A stretch of DNA of 64,000 nucleotides from Limnovirga sp038203525 (GTDB lineage Bacteria > Bacteroidota > Bacteroidia > Chitinophagales > Chitinophagaceae). Positions 43,383 through 52,244 of the stretch are shown here, one piece after another (the first letter of the stretch is position 1; every line of letters starts with the position of its first letter). A program made the position numbers and the translations under genes. The DNA lies in NCBI GenBank assembly GCA_038203525.1, contig JBBRDW010000011.1, positions 1 through 64,000 on the forward strand, read 5' to 3'. The notes under the pieces were generated by a model, which saw only the letters and a list, made by a program, of their open reading frames with translations, was not told the DNA's origin and searched no databases.

Positions 43383-45065
43383 TCACGATAAATACTTCCC
43401 TACAATCGGTACTCTTCTGCCAACCCCAAAGGCTTTGGGCGATATGCGTATGATGGGACAAAACTGGTTGCGTTTGTATTCGTTGGTGTTTACCATTTTT
43501 AATGTACGGTCAACCAATGCGGCATCGAAGCCCTGCAATTTTATTTCGTTCGGATCCATGCGACGCTCAATATACTGGTATAAAATCTTATCGAGTATAC
43601 TGTAATCGGGTAAGCTGTCGCTGTCTTTTTGATTTGGCCGCAGCTCTGCACTTGGCGCTTTGCTGATGATATTTTCAGGGATGATTTCCTTGTTGCGGTT
43701 AATATATTTCGCCAGTTGATACACCTGCATTTTATAGCAATCGCCCAGCACGCTAAGGCCACCGGCCATGTCGCCATACAACGTGCCATAGCCAGTTGCC
43801 AACTCGCTCTTGTTGGATGTGTTGAGCAAAATATAACCAAACTTATTAGAAATTGCCATCAATAAATTACCGCGTGTTCTACTCTGTATATTTTCTTCGG
43901 CAAGCGAAAAAGGCAGGTCGGTGAAAATGGGTTTTAGTGTTTCCAGAAATGATTCATAAACCGTATTGATGCGAATAATATCGTAAGGATTTTCCAGGTT
44001 TTTACTAAGTTCCACCGCATCATTTACTGAGTGTTCTGTTGAATAAGGCGAAGGCATTAGCACGGCACGCACATTTTCTTTACCCAATGCCTCACATGCA
44101 AGTGCCAGTGTAACCGCACTGTCGATACCACCCGAAGAACCAAGGATAGCTTTTGTAAAACCCATCTTGGTGAAATAATCTTTAATGCCCATTACAAGTG
44201 CGGCATGTATTTGTGCTATGTTTAGTTCGGGCTCTAAACCTGCGGGGGTAAGTTCTTTATCTGGCACACGGCTTGCGGGTTCAAGAATAGGTGCATCAAT
44301 GCTGCCATCATCATTTAATGTAACTGCTTCAACCGCTTCTAAAAACATGGGCAACGATTTGCAAAGGTTTGCATCTTTATCAAAAACAAGCGACGCCCCA
44401 TCAAACACTACTTCCGTTTGACTGCCTACAGCATTGCAGTAAAACATCGGAATTTTATACTTCAACACATTCGATTTAATAACTGCCTTGCGGTCTTCAT
44501 CATGCGTATAGTCAAACGGTGATGCGCTTAGGTTTATCATTAAATCGGGCTGTTGTTCCATCAGTTTATCCATGGGGCAAATGCGGTACAGCGGGTTGTC
44601 GCCAAGGTTCCAGATATCCTCGCAAATGGTTACTGCAAGGCGCTTTCCTTTAAATTCAATAATGTTCCATTTGTAAGCAGGCTCAAAATAGCGATACTCA
44701 TCAAACACATCGTAAGTGGGCAAAAGGGTTTTGTGTATCTCGGCTTTTATTTCCTTTTCGTACAAAAAGAAAGCAGCATTAAACAGGTCTTTTCCTTCTC
44801 TTATTGGATTGCGTGCAGGCGAACCAACCAGCACGGCAATGGTATCAGCATGCTGCTTTATTTCGTCAATTGCCAGGTAACATTTATTGACAAAATCATT
44901 GAACTCAAAAAAATCTCTCGAAGGGTAGCCGCAGATACTCAGCTCGCTGAATACAATAATATCCGACTGCTGCACCTTCGCTTCCTCAATAGCTGCGATT
45001 ATCTTTTTGGTATTACTTTCAAAGTTGCCTACATGATAATTTTGCTGTGCCAATGCTATTTTCAT
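43383..45065 (-). CDS. nadE: Glutamine-dependent NAD+ synthetase
   Basis: The 560-residue two-domain enzyme amidates deamido-NAD+ to NAD+. The N-terminal nitrilase-like glutaminase has the triad E41 (in SELSICGYP), K112 (HKTLLP) and C148 (TICEDIW). The C-terminal ATP-pyrophosphatase synthetase domain has LGSSGGIDSAVTLALAC near 300 (SGGxDS loop) and GTLYGDMAGGLSVLGD further on. The frame is open upstream to 45167, but MKIALAQQNYHVG at 45065 is the family start. The start faces gldB across a family 1 arm. Confidence 0.95.
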   Translation of the reverse strand: MKIALAQQNYHVGNFESNTKKIIAAIEEAKVQQSDIIVFSELSICGYPSRDFFEFNDFVNKCYLAIDEIKQHADTIAVLVGSPARNPIREGKDLFNAAFFLYEKEIKAEIHKTLLPTYDVFDEYRYFEPAYKWNIIEFKGKRLAVTICEDIWNLGDNPLYRICPMDKLMEQQPDLMINLSASPFDYTHDEDRKAVIKSNVLKYKIPMFYCNAVGSQTEVVFDGASLVFDKDANLCKSLPMFLEAVEAVTLNDDGSIDAPILEPASRVPDKELTPAGLEPELNIAQIHAALVMGIKDYFTKMGFTKAILGSSGGIDSAVTLALACEALGKENVRAVLMPSPYSTEHSVNDAVELSKNLENPYDIIRINTVYESFLETLKPIFTDLPFSLAEENIQSRTRGNLLMAISNKFGYILLNTSNKSELATGYGTLYGDMAGGLSVLGDCYKMQVYQLAKYINRNKEIIPENIISKAPSAELRPNQKDSDSLPDYSILDKILYQYIERRMDPNEIKLQGFDAALVDRTLKMVNTNEYKRNQFCPIIRISPKAFGVGRRVPIVGKYLS

Positions 45066-45123
45066 GCTGCAAATTTCACGAATAAATACGAATCTCCGTT
45101 CATGAAATAAGGAATACAATTTT

Positions 45124-45175
45124 GAACCTGGCAGAAGAACTACTATGAAGCTTTTGTTGCGTCGCACACTTGTAC
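45124..45175. repeat. Family 1 left arm (Y end)
   Basis: GAACCTGGC, a Y segment (GAACTACTATGAAGCTTTTG) and TTGCGTCGCACACTTGTAC (45157-45175) lie between nadE and gldB. The right arm is missing; the following TACATTAATTCTATTCAGCT recurs inverted at 35410-35430. Confidence 0.82.
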
Positions 45176-45266
45176 TACATTAATTCTATTCAGCTTTCAA
45201 CAGCCACACCCAAATAAAATAGCTTCTTAACAAAATCATTTCATCGGTTTAACGTTAATTAGCAGC

Positions 45267-46277
45267 ATGAAAAATTTTCTTGTCCTTTTTCTTGTTCTGG
45301 TTTGCCTTTATTCCTGCACCGATAAAAAAAATTTTCCGGACGTTTCCCATATTAAAGTGAAAGCCGATATACAGCGTTTTGATAAAGATTTTTTCGCTCT
45401 TGATACTAACAACATTGAGGGAGCCCTAACACAACTGCAAAAAAAATATCCATCTTTTCTAAATGATTTTTTATACAATATTCTCGCAGCACCTCCTCAG
45501 CCAGACAGTGCCGCACAAAAAGTAAAAATGTTTATTCACGATTACAAACCCATTTTTGATTCTTCGCAACTTTTATTTGCAAACACAGATAAAATACAGG
45601 AAGAAATTGAAAGAGGTTTACAGTTTGTGCAGTATTATTTTCCCCAATACAAAATACCTGAGCAGGTGGTTACTTTTATCGGACCATTAGAAGGTTATGC
45701 TAATGTGCTTACTACAAGCGGTTTGGCAGTTGGGCTGCAACTCTATCTGGGCAAGAATTTTGAGGTTTACCACAGCGAGTATATCGAAGAAGTTTATCCG
45801 GCTTACCAGTCGCGGCGTTTTGAGCCGCAATATATTGCTGTTAACTGCATTAAAAATATTATAGATGATATTTATCCAGCCACTAATGCAGATATGCCAC
45901 TGGCATATCAAATGATCGAGGCAGGCAAGCGGCTCTACGTACTTGATAAGCTATTACCCGAAACGGCAGATACTTTAAAAACCGGTTACACACAAAAACA
46001 ACTGGATGGCTGTTACGAAAACGAAGCAATGATCTGGAATTACTTTCTACAGAATAATTTAATTTATTCAACCGATCCTTCGGCTGTGCGGGATTATATG
46101 AACGATGGCCCGAAAACAGATATTCTTGGCGATGGATCGCCGGGTTATATCGGTCAGTTTACAGGCTGGCAAATAATAAAAAAATGGATGGAAATAAAAC
46201 CAGAAACCAGTCTCGAACAATTGTTGCAAACCCCTGCAAAACAGATTTTTGAAGAAGCTAAGTATAAACCAAAATAG
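45267..46277 (+). CDS. gldB: Gliding motility lipoprotein GldB
   Basis: The 336-residue lipoprotein has its putative lipidated Cys at 17 (CLYSC). The sequence KADIQRFDKDFFALDT, ALTQLQKKYPSFLNDFLYNIL and the PEQVVTFIGPLEGYANVLT segment match the GldB family, which has a DUF2268-like, metal-independent fold. GldB is required for gliding in F. johnsoniae but its exact role is unknown; it is found in many non-gliding Bacteroidota with a type IX system. It lies far from gldKLMN, as in other genomes. No gldC follows; apaG on the opposite strand is next. Confidence 0.92.
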   Translation: MKNFLVLFLVLVCLYSCTDKKNFPDVSHIKVKADIQRFDKDFFALDTNNIEGALTQLQKKYPSFLNDFLYNILAAPPQPDSAAQKVKMFIHDYKPIFDSSQLLFANTDKIQEEIERGLQFVQYYFPQYKIPEQVVTFIGPLEGYANVLTTSGLAVGLQLYLGKNFEVYHSEYIEEVYPAYQSRRFEPQYIAVNCIKNIIDDIYPATNADMPLAYQMIEAGKRLYVLDKLLPETADTLKTGYTQKQLDGCYENEAMIWNYFLQNNLIYSTDPSAVRDYMNDGPKTDILGDGSPGYIGQFTGWQIIKKWMEIKPETSLEQLLQTPAKQIFEEAKYKPK

Positions 46278-46365
46278 TGTAAAGATGATTGGAGATACCG
46301 CAACTATGAATTAACTCATGTCTATTCGAATATCCACCAATCAACCAATCCATACCATACATCCT

Positions 46366-46752
46366 CTAATTATTCTTAAACGGAACAATCATATCAAAAG
46401 GGGGAATTTTTACTTTAAACGTAGTTTTCGTATTTTGGTTTTCCATGGTATAAAAACCATGCATGCGGCCAATTTCGGTTTTTAAATTACAGCCACTTAC
46501 ATATTGAAATTGCTTTGCAGGTGGCATTACGGGTTGCACACCCACTACACCTTCACCTTCCACTTCACGCTGCTCGCCATTACTGTCAAAAATATACCAT
46601 TGGCGGCGTAGGAGTTTTATGGTAAAATTGTTGTGGTTTTCAATAGTTATGCGGTAAGCAAACATAAATTCATTGTTAAGCGGATTGCTGTAATCTGCCT
46701 GGTAGTAGGTCTCTACATTTACTTCTACGCCTTCAGAAATTTTAGATGCCAT
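46366..46752 (-). CDS. apaG: ApaG-domain protein
   Basis: The 128-residue protein is a single ApaG domain with a fibronectin-III-like beta-sandwich. Family motifs are FMFAYRITIENHNNFTIKLLRRQWYI near 29 and GEGVVGVQPVMPPAKQFQYVSGC near 62, plus GRMHGFYTMEN. ApaG is linked to Co2+ resistance and Mg2+ efflux and to Ap4A levels in enterobacteria, but its molecular action is not established. Length is normal (about 125). It is monocistronic, convergent with gldB. Confidence 0.95.
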   Translation of the reverse strand: MASKISEGVEVNVETYYQADYSNPLNNEFMFAYRITIENHNNFTIKLLRRQWYIFDSNGEQREVEGEGVVGVQPVMPPAKQFQYVSGCNLKTEIGRMHGFYTMENQNTKTTFKVKIPPFDMIVPFKNN

Positions 46753-46845
46753 TGGTTTGCTATTTACCTTAGGTAAAGTTAGGGGTTAGCTTTTTTTAAA
46801 TAATAGTTTGTTCATTAAATAATACATTATAAACAATAGTTTTTT

Positions 46846-46977
46846 TGCCCGGCTGCTGTAGTACTGTTGTACATCCTTGTGTCGCAAACGGGTGATAAGC
46901 AACCAGGATCAGCAAAGTTCAGAACGTTGAAACGTGCAACGCAACGAAGACGCTATAAAATACCACAGCCAGGTTCA
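46846..46977. repeat. Degenerate family 1 element (X right)
   Basis: GCCCGGCTGCTGTAG and TTGTACATCCTTGTGTCGCA form a decayed left arm. GTGCAACGCAACGAAGACGC and TATAAAATACC with GCCAGGTTC form the right arm. The core is damaged, but the outer ends and order agree with other copies. It lies between divergent genes. Confidence 0.6.
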
Positions 46978-47039
46978 TTAATTTTTCCGGCATTATACTA
47001 TCTCCTACCAAATACCAACTGGCAGCCGTTTTAAAATTC

Positions 47040-47072
47040 TTGCGCATAGTTAATCCCTTTGTTACATCTTTG
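47040..47072 (+). promoter_or_regulatory. Candidate promoter for FkbM methyltransferase gene
   Basis: TTG (47040-47042) and CATCTTTG (47065-47072, near TAnnTTTG) are 22 nt apart, and the ATG at 47099 follows 26 nt later. Confidence 0.4.
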
Positions 47073-47098
47073 AATAATTTTAAAACTGTTACATTTTT

Positions 47099-47887
47099 AT
47101 GACCGATTCTTTAAAAGCGTTGCTTTATAAAACCCTTGGTTTAAACGGTTACCTGCGTTTACTGCAATCGTTCTTTTTGCTGGGTTACAGATCCGGTCTG
47201 CTAAAACGCAACCAAAAATACAAGTGGCATTATTTTGTTAAAGAACTGGTGAAGCCAGATGACACAATTATAGATATTGGGGCCAACCTTGGCTACTTCA
47301 GTGTTATTTTTAGCGGTATTATCGATGACAAGGGATTGCTCTTCAGCGTTGAACCGGTAAAGCCTTACCGTAATTTGCTCGAAAAGGTTTTGCCAAAAAA
47401 AGACAATATAACCATTTGTGCTTTTGCTTTGGGTAACAGCAACGAAGGTCCTGTAAAATTGGGCATGCCGCCATTGCTGCGGCATTTGCAGTACCTGCGC
47501 CACGGAACAGTTACCATACTTACCAATGATAAAATTAGCAGCGGGCAGGTTGTATTTGAAAGTGATATTAAGAAAGGTAGCGAGGTATTTGGCGGCCTTG
47601 CAAAAATTGACTACATAAAATGCGATATAGAAGGTTACGAAACAGTAGTGTTCCCCGAATTAGAACAGCTTTTACAGAAACATCAACCGCTGGTGCAATT
47701 AGAAACCTGGGGCGAACAGTTACCTGTAATGATTGCTTTTTTTAAACGCCTTGGTTACAAACCTTTTCACCTGCAAAACAATAAACTTTTTCACAGCGAC
47801 ACGCTTTCTGCCGATGAACTTGGGGCATCAGATATCTTGTTTGTACCGTCAAAAAGAATAAAACAGGTTGAAAAATTTTTAGGTTAA
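47099..47887 (+). CDS. FkbM-family SAM-dependent methyltransferase
   Basis: The 262-residue protein carries the SAM-binding motif IDIGANLGYFSVIFSG at about 58-73 and the FkbM signature IKCDIEGYE near 175, followed by QLETWGEQ. FkbM-type enzymes O-methylate polyketides or surface glycans. The first about 45 residues are hydrophobic and basic, possibly a membrane-associated helix, but no clear signal peptide is seen. It is monocistronic, with no glycosyltransferase neighbours to indicate its target, so the acceptor is unknown. Confidence 0.88.
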   Translation: MTDSLKALLYKTLGLNGYLRLLQSFFLLGYRSGLLKRNQKYKWHYFVKELVKPDDTIIDIGANLGYFSVIFSGIIDDKGLLFSVEPVKPYRNLLEKVLPKKDNITICAFALGNSNEGPVKLGMPPLLRHLQYLRHGTVTILTNDKISSGQVVFESDIKKGSEVFGGLAKIDYIKCDIEGYETVVFPELEQLLQKHQPLVQLETWGEQLPVMIAFFKRLGYKPFHLQNNKLFHSDTLSADELGASDILFVPSKRIKQVEKFLG

Positions 47888-47899
47888 GGGGAATTTTTG

Positions 47900-47976
47900 G
47901 GCACCCGGCTCAGGTACTTCTATTGATCTTCTCTTGCAGCATACCCCGCTAAGGCGGTGGTCGCAATCTTTTACTG
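47900..47976. repeat. Family 1 left arm with nested hairpin (diverged)
   Basis: GCACCCGGC starts the arm. The core is CTTGC, a 22-nt insert at about 47938-47959 with CCGC-TAAG-GCGG, then GTCGCAATCTTTTA. It is one base shorter than the inserts at 5177, 10258 and 20547. Confidence 0.6.
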
Positions 47977-48052
47977 TATCGATTTATTGAGCAAATACGG
48001 CAATGCCAGAAAAGCTGTCAACTCATTTTAGTGCCATTACAGCTTTGCTAAT

Positions 48053-48072
48053 TATACCCGCTGTCGGGTATA
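48053..48072. promoter_or_regulatory. Perfect palindromic hairpin upstream of TPR gene
   Basis: TATACCCG (48053-48060) and CGGGTATA (48065-48072) flank CTGT. The hairpin has no U-tract after it and lies 44 bp before the ATG, so an operator or 5' UTR structure is more likely than a terminator. Confidence 0.45.
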
Positions 48073-48116
48073 AAAACGAAGTTTAATTATGTGTACATTG
48101 CCTAAAATTCAAAAAC

Positions 48117-49256
48117 ATGAAACACAATATTAGTCTTTTGCTGGTATGCTGCCTATCCGCATTTACAGCTCAGGCGCAGCCCGCAAAGTCGGCCGCTGAT
48201 CTTTACAATGATGGTATGAAACTAGTGGATAGTAAAAGCTACAAAGAAGCATTGGATGCTTTTAAAAAAGCAATTACAAAAGACCCGGCAAACGGAGATG
48301 CATTATATGAAGCTGGCTGGGTTTGCAATGAGCTCGAACAATACGCCGAAGCAGTCGTTTACCTCGAAAAAGCAAAGAAAATAAAACCTGATGTAGCAAA
48401 AATTTTTTTTGAACTTGGCTATGCCGATGAAAATACAAAAAACGAAGCCGGTGCAATAAGCAGCTATAAAAAAGCATTGGAGTTGTATCCGGAATACTAT
48501 AGTGCTGCACAAAGCCTTGGCGATATTTATTACGATAAGCAGGACTATAAAAATGCATTGGTTTATTATCAACAGTACCTGGCCGATGCAGATGCTGATA
48601 CCTATTATAGTTACAAAGCAGGCTGGTGCTGTAATGATCTGGAAAAATATTCAGACGCAATAACCTATCTTGAAAAATACGAACCCACTGAAAATGATGA
48701 CATAGCCAAAAAATTCGCTGAGATTGGTTACGCTAATTACAAACTGGAAAATGAAGATGAAGCTGTAGATGCTTACGAAAAAGCACTCAATGCCAAACCT
48801 GGCTACGGCACAGCCTACCGGGGTTTAGGGAATGTTTATTATGATAACAGCGACAAATATGATGACGCTATTAACAACTATGAACTTGCCATTCAATACG
48901 ATGAGGAAAACTCGAAAGATGCTTATTACAAATTAGGCTGGTTATACAACGATGCAGAAAGGTATGACGATGCTATCGCGATATTATTAAAAGCGGCTGA
49001 TTACGACCCTAAAGAGGCCGGCACCAAGGAAGAATTGGGCTATGCGTATTATATGACAGATAATAATACCGAAGCATTAAAACAGCTTAACATGGCCATT
49101 GAACTTGATCCTAAATCGAAGCTTGGTTATTATTACAAAGGGTTGTGTTATATAGACAAAGGAGAAAAGGATATGGCGAAGGAAATGTACAATAAACTAA
49201 AAGAAATTAGCCCAGACCAGGCAGACAAACTGCTCGCAAAAATAAACGGCAACTAG
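48117..49256 (+). CDS. Exported TPR-repeat protein
   Basis: The 379-residue protein has a signal peptide (ending near AQAQP) and about nine or ten tetratricopeptide repeats of 34 residues, e.g. GDALYEAGWVCNELEQYAEAVVYLEKA and GTAYRGLGNVYYDNSDKYDDAI. These form a superhelix for protein-protein contact in the periplasm. Acidic residues (D/E) abound on the repeats. Partners are unknown; TPR lipoproteins such as PorW work with type IX secretion, but this protein lacks a lipobox and no such role can be claimed. It converges with typA across a strong shared terminator. Confidence 0.9.
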   Translation: MKHNISLLLVCCLSAFTAQAQPAKSAADLYNDGMKLVDSKSYKEALDAFKKAITKDPANGDALYEAGWVCNELEQYAEAVVYLEKAKKIKPDVAKIFFELGYADENTKNEAGAISSYKKALELYPEYYSAAQSLGDIYYDKQDYKNALVYYQQYLADADADTYYSYKAGWCCNDLEKYSDAITYLEKYEPTENDDIAKKFAEIGYANYKLENEDEAVDAYEKALNAKPGYGTAYRGLGNVYYDNSDKYDDAINNYELAIQYDEENSKDAYYKLGWLYNDAERYDDAIAILLKAADYDPKEAGTKEELGYAYYMTDNNTEALKQLNMAIELDPKSKLGYYYKGLCYIDKGEKDMAKEMYNKLKEISPDQADKLLAKINGN

Positions 49257-49328
49257 TCCGGATTTCAGGGGCGTGGTAGTTACAGATTGTTTTAAGGATG
49301 GTGGAATACGCCGATCAGAATTACATAA

Positions 49329-49380
49329 GTACAAGAGTGCGACGCAACCGGGATGCCATAAAAAACCAATGCCGGGAGCC
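49329..49380. repeat. Family 1 right arm (X end)
   Basis: GTACAAGAGTGCGACGCAAC (49329-49348) is followed by CGGGATGCCATAAAAAACC and TGCCGGGAGCC. It lies between convergent genes, just before their bidirectional terminator. The preceding CGATCAGAATTACATAA resembles the DNA before 35436. Confidence 0.82.
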
Positions 49381-49403
49381 AAATCTCCAATAACATCTAA
49401 ATA

Positions 49404-49433
49404 AAAAAGCCGCAGAAATTTCTGCGGCTTTTT
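49404..49433. terminator. Bidirectional terminator between TPR gene and typA
   Basis: AAAAAGCCGCAGAAA (49404-49418) is followed directly by its exact reverse complement TTTCTGCGGCTTTTT (49419-49433). The A-run and T-run make it work in both directions between the convergent genes. Confidence 0.92.
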
Positions 49434-49449
49434 ACGATTTTATTAAGCA

Positions 49450-51261
49450 CTATGCCATTTCGGTCTGCATACTCTTCGAGACTTTCTTCCTGTCGTCTTC
49501 GTTAAGAATAACCTTGCGCATACGAACGTTTTTAGGCGTTACTTCAATACACTCATCCTGCTGAATATATTCCATGCACTCTTCAAGCGTCATCAGCGTT
49601 TTTGGCGCAATACGGCTTGCATCATCGCTTCCGCTCGCTCGGTGGTTGGTAAGTTTTTTAGGCTCGGTTGCATTAACAACAAGATCACCTGGTTTTATAT
49701 GCTCAGCAATGACCTGACCTACATAAACTTCTTCACCCGGATCTACAAAGAAGGTGCCGCGGTCTTGTAATTTATCAATAGAGTATCCTGTTGTACGTTC
49801 CTGATTTTTAGAAAGCAATACACCGTTATTTCTTCCGGGGATCGGTCCTTTCCAAGGTTTATATTCGTTAAAGCGATGCGCCATTACAGCTTCGCCGGCA
49901 GTATTGGTAAGCATGTTAGAACGCAGGCCTATCAATCCCCTTGAAGGTATTTCAAATTCAAGGTGCTGCATTTCGCCTTTACTTTCCATAATATGCATTT
50001 CGCCTTTACGCTGGGTAACAAGGTCAATAACCCTGCCGCTGAATTCCTGCGGAACATCTACCACCAGTGTTTCGTAAGGCTCATGTTTTTTACCGTCAAT
50101 ATATTTTACCAATACCGTTGGCTGACCAACCGTTAATTCGTAACCTTCTCTGCGCATGGTTTCTATAAGGATACCGAGGTGCAGAATACCGCGACCAAAT
50201 ACCAGGAAGCTGTCTGCGCCGTCTGTATCTTCAACACGCAATGCAAGATTCTTTTCAGTTTCTTTCATTAAACGGTCGCGAAGGTGACGGCTGGTAACAA
50301 ACTTACCATCACGGCCAAAGAAAGGTGAGTTATTAATACTGAAAAGCATGCTCATCGTTGGCTCATCCACACTGATTACGGGCAGCGCTTCAGGATTATC
50401 AATATCCGCAATTGTATCGCCTATATTAAAATCATCCAAGCCAACAACGGCACATAAATCGCCGCAAACTACTTCAGTCACTTTCTTTTTGCCCATTCCT
50501 TCAAACACATAAAGTTCTTTTACTTTGGTGCGTTTAATCGTTCCATCGGCTTGCATAAGCGCAATTGTTTGCGCTTCTTTTATTACACCACGGGCTACTT
50601 TACCAATGGCAATACGGCCAAGGAAAGAAGAATAATCCAGTGAAGTGATCTGCATTTGCAACGGGCCTTCATTGATTGTTGGAGGCGGAACGTATTTAAT
50701 AACACCATCGAGTAACGGTGTAATATCTTCGCTTTGAGTTAGTGAATCATTGAACCAGCCATTCTTGCCACTGCCGTAAAATGTAGGGAAATCAAGCTGT
50801 TCTTCTGTTGCATCAAGGTTAAAAAAAAGTTCAAATACTGCATCATGCACTTCATCGGGGCGGCAATTTGGCTTGTCTACCTTATTAATAATAACAATAG
50901 GTTTCAGGTTAAGGTGCAATGCTTTCTGCAAAACAAAACGTGTTTGAGGCATTGGCCCTTCAAACGCATCTACCAGCAATAAAACACCATCTGCCATTTT
51001 TAAAACACGTTCCACTTCACCGCCAAAGTCACTGTGGCCGGGTGTGTCAATAACGTTTATCTTAACTCCTTTGTAGGTTACAGACGCGTTTTTACTAAAG
51101 ATTGTGATGCCTCTTTCACGCTCAAGGTCGTTGCTGTCCATAATCAGGTCACCGGTATCCTGATTGTCCCTGAATACTTTGGTCGTATGCAGAATTTTAT
51201 CTACAAGTGTTGTTTTACCATGGTCAACGTGTGCAATAATTGCAATATTTCTTATTTCCAT
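49450..51261 (-). CDS. typA: Ribosome-associated GTPase TypA/BipA
   Basis: The 603-residue translational GTPase starts MEIRNIAIIAHVDHGKTTLV, with G1 at 10-18, the RERGITIFSKN switch segment, DTPGHSDFGGEVERV (G3) and NKVDKP (G4). Domain II, the EF-G-like domains III and V, and the specific C-terminal domain follow in order, with RMRKVILNEDDRKK near the end. TypA binds the ribosome like EF-G and is needed for growth under stress and at low temperature. Length is normal (about 600). The gene is monocistronic with a bidirectional terminator. Confidence 0.97.
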   Translation of the reverse strand: MEIRNIAIIAHVDHGKTTLVDKILHTTKVFRDNQDTGDLIMDSNDLERERGITIFSKNASVTYKGVKINVIDTPGHSDFGGEVERVLKMADGVLLLVDAFEGPMPQTRFVLQKALHLNLKPIVIINKVDKPNCRPDEVHDAVFELFFNLDATEEQLDFPTFYGSGKNGWFNDSLTQSEDITPLLDGVIKYVPPPTINEGPLQMQITSLDYSSFLGRIAIGKVARGVIKEAQTIALMQADGTIKRTKVKELYVFEGMGKKKVTEVVCGDLCAVVGLDDFNIGDTIADIDNPEALPVISVDEPTMSMLFSINNSPFFGRDGKFVTSRHLRDRLMKETEKNLALRVEDTDGADSFLVFGRGILHLGILIETMRREGYELTVGQPTVLVKYIDGKKHEPYETLVVDVPQEFSGRVIDLVTQRKGEMHIMESKGEMQHLEFEIPSRGLIGLRSNMLTNTAGEAVMAHRFNEYKPWKGPIPGRNNGVLLSKNQERTTGYSIDKLQDRGTFFVDPGEEVYVGQVIAEHIKPGDLVVNATEPKKLTNHRASGSDDASRIAPKTLMTLEECMEYIQQDECIEVTPKNVRMRKVILNEDDRKKVSKSMQTEMA

Positions 51262-51410
51262 AAATTATAGCTGCGAGCTATGAGTTAAAAGGCGTGTGCA
51301 AATCCAAAAAGGCCTGCAAAACACAACTTATCACTGAATGCTTTTTATTTAAGGCTGCAAATGTACGGATTTGCAACGGAGTAGCAAGCGGCTGAAGAGA
51401 TGAATATTAA

Positions 51411-51462
51411 GTTACCAACGGCAGTACGCTGTGGCATCGCCGGTTGTGTCACTCACTTGTAC
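51411..51462. repeat. Family 1 left arm, variant B core (X end)
   Basis: GTTACCAACGG, the X segment TGGCATCGCCG and GTTGTGTCACTCACTTGTAC (51443-51462) lie between divergent genes. No right arm is seen. The same X-plus-B-core pairing is found at 2321, 20367 and 60066. Confidence 0.78.
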
Positions 51463-51599
51463 TTCCTTTACGTTGTGGCGTCTTTGGCTTTACTAATGGC
51501 AAAACGCTGTGGGTAATAATCCCGGTTCTCTTGCTTAAAACTGTTCAAAGCAAAAGCCGCATTAGAATATCTTCGTGCAAACGAATTAAAATTATTGGT

Positions 51600-52136
51600 A
51601 TGATAATTACCAAAGACGATTACACAACCGCACCTGCACAAGTGCATTACCTGGAAATGCACCATAATCCTCATTTCGTTTTAACCCATAAGCAAGCTGC
51701 CGCTTTTAAGCTTCTCGAAAAACCCATAAGCGCAGAAACGTACCGGCATTATTATAAAAATGTTGGCCTGCAATATAACTGGCTTGACAGGCTTGCGATA
51801 CCTGATGAAGACCTGCAATTAAAAATTAATGAACCAAATATTGCAATATTCGCACTGCAAATAGATAGTGCAGATGCGGGCTATGCAGAGTTCGCTATAG
51901 TGAACGAATATGTTGAGATTGTATATTTTGGTTTGTTTGCTTCTTTTGTTGGCAAGGGTTTAGGCAAATTTTTTCTTGAATGGTGTATTAGTAAGGCATG
52001 GGATTATGAACCAAAATGGGTACAGTTAAACACCTGCTCGCTTGACCATGCAAATGCGCTTGGCGTTTACGAATCGGCGGGGTTTAAAGTTGTTAGAACT
52101 GCAACAGAAGAAAGAAAAATACTGTTGAAAAATTAA
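51600..52136 (+). CDS. GNAT-family N-acetyltransferase
   Basis: The frame is open back to 51444, but that part overlaps a family 1 arm. The ATG at 51600 gives MIITKDDYTTAPAQVHYLEM, a natural start, and a 178-residue protein. It shows the GNAT core: AEFAIVNEYVEIVYFGLFASFVGKGLGKFFLEW, where GKGLGK is the acetyl-CoA loop, and ALGVYESAGFKVVRT as the C-terminal strand. It is similar to acetyltransferases of unclear substrate. It is divergent from typA. A role beyond acyl transfer cannot be assigned. Confidence 0.85.
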   Translation: MIITKDDYTTAPAQVHYLEMHHNPHFVLTHKQAAAFKLLEKPISAETYRHYYKNVGLQYNWLDRLAIPDEDLQLKINEPNIAIFALQIDSADAGYAEFAIVNEYVEIVYFGLFASFVGKGLGKFFLEWCISKAWDYEPKWVQLNTCSLDHANALGVYESAGFKVVRTATEERKILLKN

Positions 52137-52173
52137 TCTTCATGGGCTGGTCCTAGCCCAATAATGATATCTT

Positions 52174-52225
52174 GTACAAGAGTGCGACGCAAGAGGCGAT
52201 GCCATAAAAACCCATTGCCGGGCCT
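52174..52225. repeat. Family 1 right arm (X end)
   Basis: GTACAAGAGTGCGACGCAA (52174-52192) is followed by GAGGCGATGCCATAAAAACC and TTGCCGGGCC. It fills the gap between the convergent GNAT and response regulator genes; a left-arm remnant (GGGCTGGTCCTAGCCCA) may remain. Confidence 0.8.
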
Positions 52226-52244
52226 ATAACTTCTGTCTAAAATA

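Noticed and set aside
2288..49380. Family 1 elements interpreted as ordinary transcription terminators
   Set aside because: Several lie between divergent gene starts (23753, 39918, 45124, 46846, 51411), and true terminators are present beside others (2367, 13131, 49404).
51444..52136. 230-residue version of the GNAT protein
   Set aside because: The first 52 codons overlap a family 1 arm and show no GNAT sequence; the ATG at 51600 is the natural start.
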